Assembly (NCBI RefSeq): GCF_009192945.1
Contig: NZ_NSET01000021.1
Coordinates: 124,001 to 188,000 of the forward strand
Source of the DNA: Xanthomonas maliensis
GTDB lineage: Bacteria; Pseudomonadota; Gammaproteobacteria; Xanthomonadales; Xanthomonadaceae
Length of the DNA stretch: 64,000 nt
Reading direction: 5' to 3'
A program made the translations under genes and the position numbers. Below, in pieces: positions 60,645 through 64,000 of the stretch (its first letter is position 1; the number at the start of each line of letters is the position of its first letter). The notes below the pieces were generated by a model, which was not told the DNA's origin, did not search any database, and saw only the letters and a list, made by a program, of their open reading frames with translations.

Positions 60645-61253
60645 TCAACAGCGCTGACCCAACGTCACAAACCCTTGTGTGTCTGGATTGAAAAAGACAT
60701 AGGCGTGCGAGCTGTCATGGTGTAGGCCAGTGGTATCGATCTGGCCGACGAATATCAAGGGCTTGCCCTCTTCAATTGGCCAGTCCGGCGACTGCAGCCA
60801 GTTGGGCGGCCTCTTCAGATAGCGGAAGTCATCTTTGATTCTGGCCTTCAACCTGCTGAGTTCTGCCTTGGGATGATCATCGGATTGACCATTCAGAACG
60901 TTAGCCAGGTAGTCGCCCGTCAATCTCAACCACTTCGGTTGCGCCTGGAGTAGCAGATTGAACAGCCGCTCGTACCGTGGGTCCTTTGTATGGGCGACGG
61001 CCTGGCTGTTGAGAAATTCCGAGAGCAGTGCCTGCGTATTGAACAGCGACTCGGCACTGGCGTAGTCCTGCACAATGAGGAACGCATGCAGGGTGGGTTC
61101 GACAACGTAGTCCGGCAGAACGAAGTCCGTGTCTAGACACTCCGGTAAATCGGGGGACTCATATAGCCACCGCACAAAGTCCTGTGCAGGGAGTGATCCC
61201 TCGACAAAGGCTTTGATGGTTTCAAGATGGCTTGCGCGGTCATGAGGGGTCAT
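60645..61253 (-). CDS. Orphan hypothetical protein, possibly immunity-like
   Basis: 202 residues with no recognised function. The N-terminal half has a helical pattern (TIKAFVEGSLPAQDFVRWLYE); the C-terminal part (PPNWLQSPDWPIEEGKPLIF, then VYVFF-like HAYVFFNPDTQG) resembles immunity or DUF1963-type beta folds. Its bases are visibly less GC-rich than its neighbours. It is enclosed by 17-bp direct repeats, suggesting transfer. No toxin gene is adjacent. The start is the GTG/ATG near 61253 giving MTPHDRASHLET; confidence in the gene is good, in the role low. Confidence 0.7.
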   Translation of the reverse strand: MTPHDRASHLETIKAFVEGSLPAQDFVRWLYESPDLPECLDTDFVLPDYVVEPTLHAFLIVQDYASAESLFNTQALLSEFLNSQAVAHTKDPRYERLFNLLLQAQPKWLRLTGDYLANVLNGQSDDHPKAELSRLKARIKDDFRYLKRPPNWLQSPDWPIEEGKPLIFVGQIDTTGLHHDSSHAYVFFNPDTQGFVTLGQRC

Positions 61254-61375
61254 GCTGATCTACCGGGGTTGTCTGATGTTCTCGCACTGCGGGAGCCATC
61301 GCCGACAGGCAGGCAAGGAAGGGCGCGGGCAGCCTAGCGAATCGACGGCCGCAGCGCGATGGCGACGTCTCGGCC

Positions 61376-61392
61376 CACAAGCAAACTCATCC
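61376..61392 (+). repeat. Direct repeat, right copy
   Basis: CACAAGCAAACTCATCC, matching 60540-60556 in 16 of 17 bases, on the other side of the orphan gene. Confidence 0.5.
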
Positions 61393-61440
61393 ATTGTGAG
61401 CAATCATTGCGTTGCGCTCATGCGGTGCCACTAACGCAAA

Positions 61441-61466
61441 CGGCCCGCCTCCGAAGAGACGGGCCG
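61441..61466 (-). terminator. Terminator of the DUF1328 gene
   Basis: Stem CGGCCCG/CGGGCCG with a 12-base loop; on the minus strand it is followed by TTTGCGTT. It lies 41 bases past the DUF1328 stop. Confidence 0.6.
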
Positions 61467-61506
61467 CTGCCACCGGCTGCGACGCGACTGCGAGCCGGCG
61501 TGCCGA

Positions 61507-61665
61507 CTACACTCGGCCGCGGCGGAACATCGAGATCACGGCCAGGATCAGAAACACCACGAACAGGATCCAGGCGATGTTGGTCGCCGCACCGGCGATG
61601 CCGCTGAAGCCCAGCACGGCGGCAATGATGGCGATGACGAAAAAGATGATGGCGTAATGCAGCAT
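61507..61665 (-). CDS. DUF1328 small membrane protein (YtjA type)
   Basis: 52 residues, two hydrophobic helices and a basic end (FRRGRV). [19 protein letters not shown] and [15 protein letters not shown] match the DUF1328 family of tiny inner-membrane proteins without known function. It was not long enough for automatic listing but its motif and start are clear. It ends with TAG at 61507 and has a terminator behind it. It follows oleD on the same strand by 63 bases. Confidence 0.88.
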   Translation of the reverse strand: MLHYAIIFFVIAIIAAVLGFSGIAGAATNIAWILFVVFLILAVISMFRRGRV

Positions 61666-61728
61666 GGCAAGTGTCCAGAAGTTGTCGTGCCGAATCGGCG
61701 CAGGCGTATCTTGTGGACTTGCCGGTCT

Positions 61729-62739
61729 TTAATCGGTGATGGAGATGTCGCCGCCAGATGAGGATGCCAGCCGGCGCAATCCCTCCGCGATGCTGATCTG
61801 CGGGACATAACCGAAGTCACGCCGCGCCGGCTCCATGCTGTACCAATGCGGCGTGCACAGCTGCTCGACCAGGAAGCGCGTCAGCGGCACTTCGCCAGGC
61901 AGACGCAACAGTGGCCATAGCGTTTCGCACACCGCGCCGATGCGATACGCGGTCTTGAACGACAGACTGCGCGTCACCGGCGGCGCGCCCACCGCGCCCA
62001 GCAAGCGATTGAGCAACTCGCGCATCGGCAACGGCTCGCCGTTGGAAATGAAATAGGCGTTACCCGCACAGGCAGCGCCGGGATGCAGATGATCGAAGGC
62101 ATCGAAATGCGCCTGCGCGGCGTTGTCGATATAGGTGCTGTCCACCAGGTTGCCGCCATCGCCGACCAGCCGCAGCCGACCAGCGCGCGCGCGCGCCGCC
62201 AACCGCGGCAGCAGATGGTTGTCGCCCGGCCCCCAGATCAGCCGCGGACGCAATGCGACGGTGGCCAGCTGCGCATCGTTGGCCGCCAGTACCGCGCGCT
62301 CGGCGATCGCCTTGGTCGCCGCGTATGGCGCGCGCAGGTCATCTCCGTACGGCACCTCGTCGGCACCCAGGCCTTCGACCGGGTGGGTGGCGCGGTGGGT
62401 CACGCTGGGCGTGGAGGTGTAGATCAGTCGCGTCACGCCGTGTGCGCGGCAGGCGTCGAGCACGTGCTGCGTGCCCACCACGTTCGGTTGGTGGTAGCTG
62501 TCGTAGCTGCCCCAGGCGCCAGCCTTGGCAGCGTTGTGGAAGACCGCATCGGCGCCAGCCAATGCATGCTGCAGCGCGGGCGCGTCGGTGAGGTCGCCGC
62601 GCACCTGCGCGACCCCCAACGCCTGCAGCGCCGGATAGTGGCCGCGGTTGTAGCTGACGACCTGATGCCCACGCGCAACCAACCCGCGGCAGAGCGCCTG
62701 GCCCAGGAAACCACCGCCGCCCGTCACCACAATCTTCAT
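61729..62739 (-). CDS. oleD: 2-alkyl-3-oxoalkanoate reductase OleD
   Basis: 336 residues of the extended SDR / 3-beta-HSD type. The cofactor motif is [15 protein letters not shown], the catalytic Tyr/Lys lie in APYAATK with a serine in YTSTPSV. I recall the X. campestris OleD sequence as nearly the same in these blocks. OleD reduces the beta-keto acid from OleA in olefinic hydrocarbon synthesis. No oleA, oleB or oleC is seen in the window; leftward the next gene is DUF1328. The start is the ATG at 62737-62739. Confidence 0.85.
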   Translation of the reverse strand: MKIVVTGGGGFLGQALCRGLVARGHQVVSYNRGHYPALQALGVAQVRGDLTDAPALQHALAGADAVFHNAAKAGAWGSYDSYHQPNVVGTQHVLDACRAHGVTRLIYTSTPSVTHRATHPVEGLGADEVPYGDDLRAPYAATKAIAERAVLAANDAQLATVALRPRLIWGPGDNHLLPRLAARARAGRLRLVGDGGNLVDSTYIDNAAQAHFDAFDHLHPGAACAGNAYFISNGEPLPMRELLNRLLGAVGAPPVTRSLSFKTAYRIGAVCETLWPLLRLPGEVPLTRFLVEQLCTPHWYSMEPARRDFGYVPQISIAEGLRRLASSSGGDISITD

Positions 62740-62934
62740 CGCGTCCTACCGCTTGCACCAGGGCGCACACGATAGCCGGGGCCGCTGGCGAAGGCGATGC
62801 CGGCCTGGCGCGACCGCCCAGGCAGCGCGGCAAGGCCTTGATCCTGTTGGACTTCATAATTCTTCATCGTGGCATCAGGCACTTCAGCACGGGGCATGGC
62901 GCAGTGCGCGCACCCTTCCGACCGGAGTTCCATC

Positions 62935-64000
62935 ATGTCGCCCTTGCCCTGGCTGCTCTGTGCCGCGCTCGCGCTCGCCCTTCCCCAAGCCCCTGCCGTG
63001 ACGTCGTCCAGCGCGACCGCCCCACCGGCGCTGGACGACGGCTGGGCGGTGGCCGATGCCGGCGCCCAAGGCTGGCACCTGGCCACCCTCGCCGGCCTGG
63101 AACAGGCCATTGCCGATGGCAAGGCGCCGGACACCAGCAGCGTCCTGATCGTGCGCGACGGCGCGCTGGTCTACGAGCACTATTTCGGTGGCGCCGACCG
63201 CCAGACCTTGCACGACGCCCGCTCGGCGACCAAGAGCGTGACCGCGCTACTGGTCGGTGCGGCGATCGCCCGCGGCCAGCTGCCCGGTGTGCAGGCCAAG
63301 GTGTATCCCTATTTCAGCGACCGCCAGTGGCTGCACGACGACCCGCGCAAGCGCGCGATCACCGTGGAAGATCTGCTGACGATGAGCTCGCAATGGGAAT
63401 GCGACGACGACAACGCCTTCTCCACCGGCAACGAGGAACGCATGTATGTCAGCGCGGACTGGACCCAGTTCGCGCTCGACCTGCCGATCAAGGGCTATGC
63501 GCCGTGGATGCGGCGCCCGCAGGACAGTCCGTACGGCCGCGCCTTCTCCTACTGCACTGCCGGCAGTTTCCTGCTCGGCGCAGTGCTGGAGAAGGCCACC
63601 GGGCAGCCGTTGCAGGACTTCGCCGCGCAGGCCCTGGAGCGACCGCTGGGCATCGTCGATGCGCATTGGCTGCGGTCGGCAGAGGGCGTGGGCATGGGCG
63701 GCGGCGGTACCCGCTATCGCAGCCGCGATCTGGCCAAGTTCGGGCAGTTGCTGCTCGATCAAGGCCGCTGGCAGGGTCGGCAGGTGCTGCCGGCCGCGTG
63801 GATCGCGGCGATGACGCAGGTGCATGCCCAGGCCCGCGACGATGCCGACTACGGCTATCAGCTATGGCGATTCCGCTTTCCGGTCCGCGGCGTCGCGCGC
63901 GGGGTGTGGGCGATGTCCGGCAACGGCGGCAACGATGTCTTCGTGCTGCCGGAAGAGCGCCTGGTCGTGGTGATCACCCGCCGTGCCTACAACCGGCCGC
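62935..64000 (+). CDS. Serine hydrolase of the beta-lactamase/transpeptidase-like family, 5' part
   Basis: 355 residues visible; the frame is open to the window edge. The first 21 form a signal peptide (MSPLPWLLCAALALALPQAP). The active-site motif is Ser97-A-T-Lys100 in DARSATKSVTALL, and a tyrosine follows in YGRAFSYCTAGSFLLG. This is the class C beta-lactamase-related (AmpC/EstB) group of periplasmic esterases and peptidases. CGGAG nine bases before the ATG supports the start. The substrate is unknown. Divergent from oleD. Confidence 0.85.
   Translation, partial: MSPLPWLLCAALALALPQAPAVTSSSATAPPALDDGWAVADAGAQGWHLATLAGLEQAIADGKAPDTSSVLIVRDGALVYEHYFGGADRQTLHDARSATKSVTALLVGAAIARGQLPGVQAKVYPYFSDRQWLHDDPRKRAITVEDLLTMSSQWECDDDNAFSTGNEERMYVSADWTQFALDLPIKGYAPWMRRPQDSPYGRAFSYCTAGSFLLGAVLEKATGQPLQDFAAQALERPLGIVDAHWLRSAEGVGMGGGGTRYRSRDLAKFGQLLLDQGRWQGRQVLPAAWIAAMTQVHAQARDDADYGYQLWRFRFPVRGVARGVWAMSGNGGNDVFVLPEERLVVVITRRAYNRP

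Noticed and set aside
1-64000. CRISPR arrays, insertion sequences, prophage or integrase genes
   Set aside because: No regularly spaced repeat series, no transposase or phage-like protein, and no terminal repeats with a coding element were recognised.

Overview
The window is GC-rich DNA from a gammaproteobacterium of the Xanthomonadaceae, almost certainly a Xanthomonas. Pointers are an HpyO-type urate hydroxylase operon, an ohrR-ohr pair with the Xanthomonas cysteine pattern, an OleD homologue, a linked nucleotidyl cyclase and cNMP-binding GGDEF pair like XC_0250/XC_0249 of X. campestris, and aceA/aceB close to that pair. The species cannot be fixed from sequence alone. No rRNA, tRNA, CRISPR array, prophage or insertion sequence was recognised. 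Genes are packed, often with ATGA overlaps, and the clear horizontal-transfer signals are local.

Layout. 1-4.9 kb: a six-gene uricolytic operon (allantoate amidohydrolase, pucG, puuE, uraD, hpyO, uraH) taking urate to glycine and oxalurate. 5-9.6 kb: YehS-like protein, HrpB helicase, a small membrane-anchored protein and RluE. 9.7-13.7 kb: an apparently exported methyltransferase, then three reductases (two aldo-keto reductases and a CurA-like enzyme). 13.9-16.7 kb: small hypothetical proteins and the OhrR/Ohr peroxide module. 16.7-21.3 kb: ZapE, an alpha/beta hydrolase, a DMT transporter, and a CobW GTPase divergent from a MerC-like protein across a Zur-box-like palindrome. 21.5-27.1 kb: ExeM-type nuclease, cytochrome c5, and a DUF4198/DUF3649/PepSY/DUF3325 iron-uptake-type operon. 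27.1-28.0 kb: a Xre-RES toxin-antitoxin pair. 28.1-33.9 kb: a TetR regulator divergent from liuA-liuB-liuD for leucine/isovalerate breakdown. 34.0-36.1 kb: an S9 lipoprotein peptidase.

36.1-41.7 kb is the most interesting part. A SagB-type dehydrogenase faces away from a 100-residue precursor-like peptide of the NHLP-related type. Convergent to the peptide are a membrane-bound class III nucleotidyl cyclase with a long TPR-like C-terminal half and, two bases upstream of it, a cNMP-binding GGDEF protein. This joins a putative ribosomal-peptide maturation system to a cGMP/c-di-GMP relay, with no YcaO, LanM or radical-SAM enzyme in sight.

41.8-46 kb: the glyoxylate shunt (aceB, aceA) with a divergent LysR regulator. 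46-50 kb: AraC, VOC, TetR, MBL-fold and SDR genes. 50-54.3 kb: periplasmic peptide breakdown (M3 peptidase, isoaspartyl peptidase/asparaginase) and an acyltransferase. 54.3-60.5 kb: ArfB, a DUF2059 protein, TruC, an O-methyltransferase, UbiB/UbiJ and a D-Ala-D-Ala ligase. 60.5-64 kb: a compositionally distinct orphan gene flanked by 17-bp direct repeats, a DUF1328 protein, OleD and a truncated serine hydrolase.
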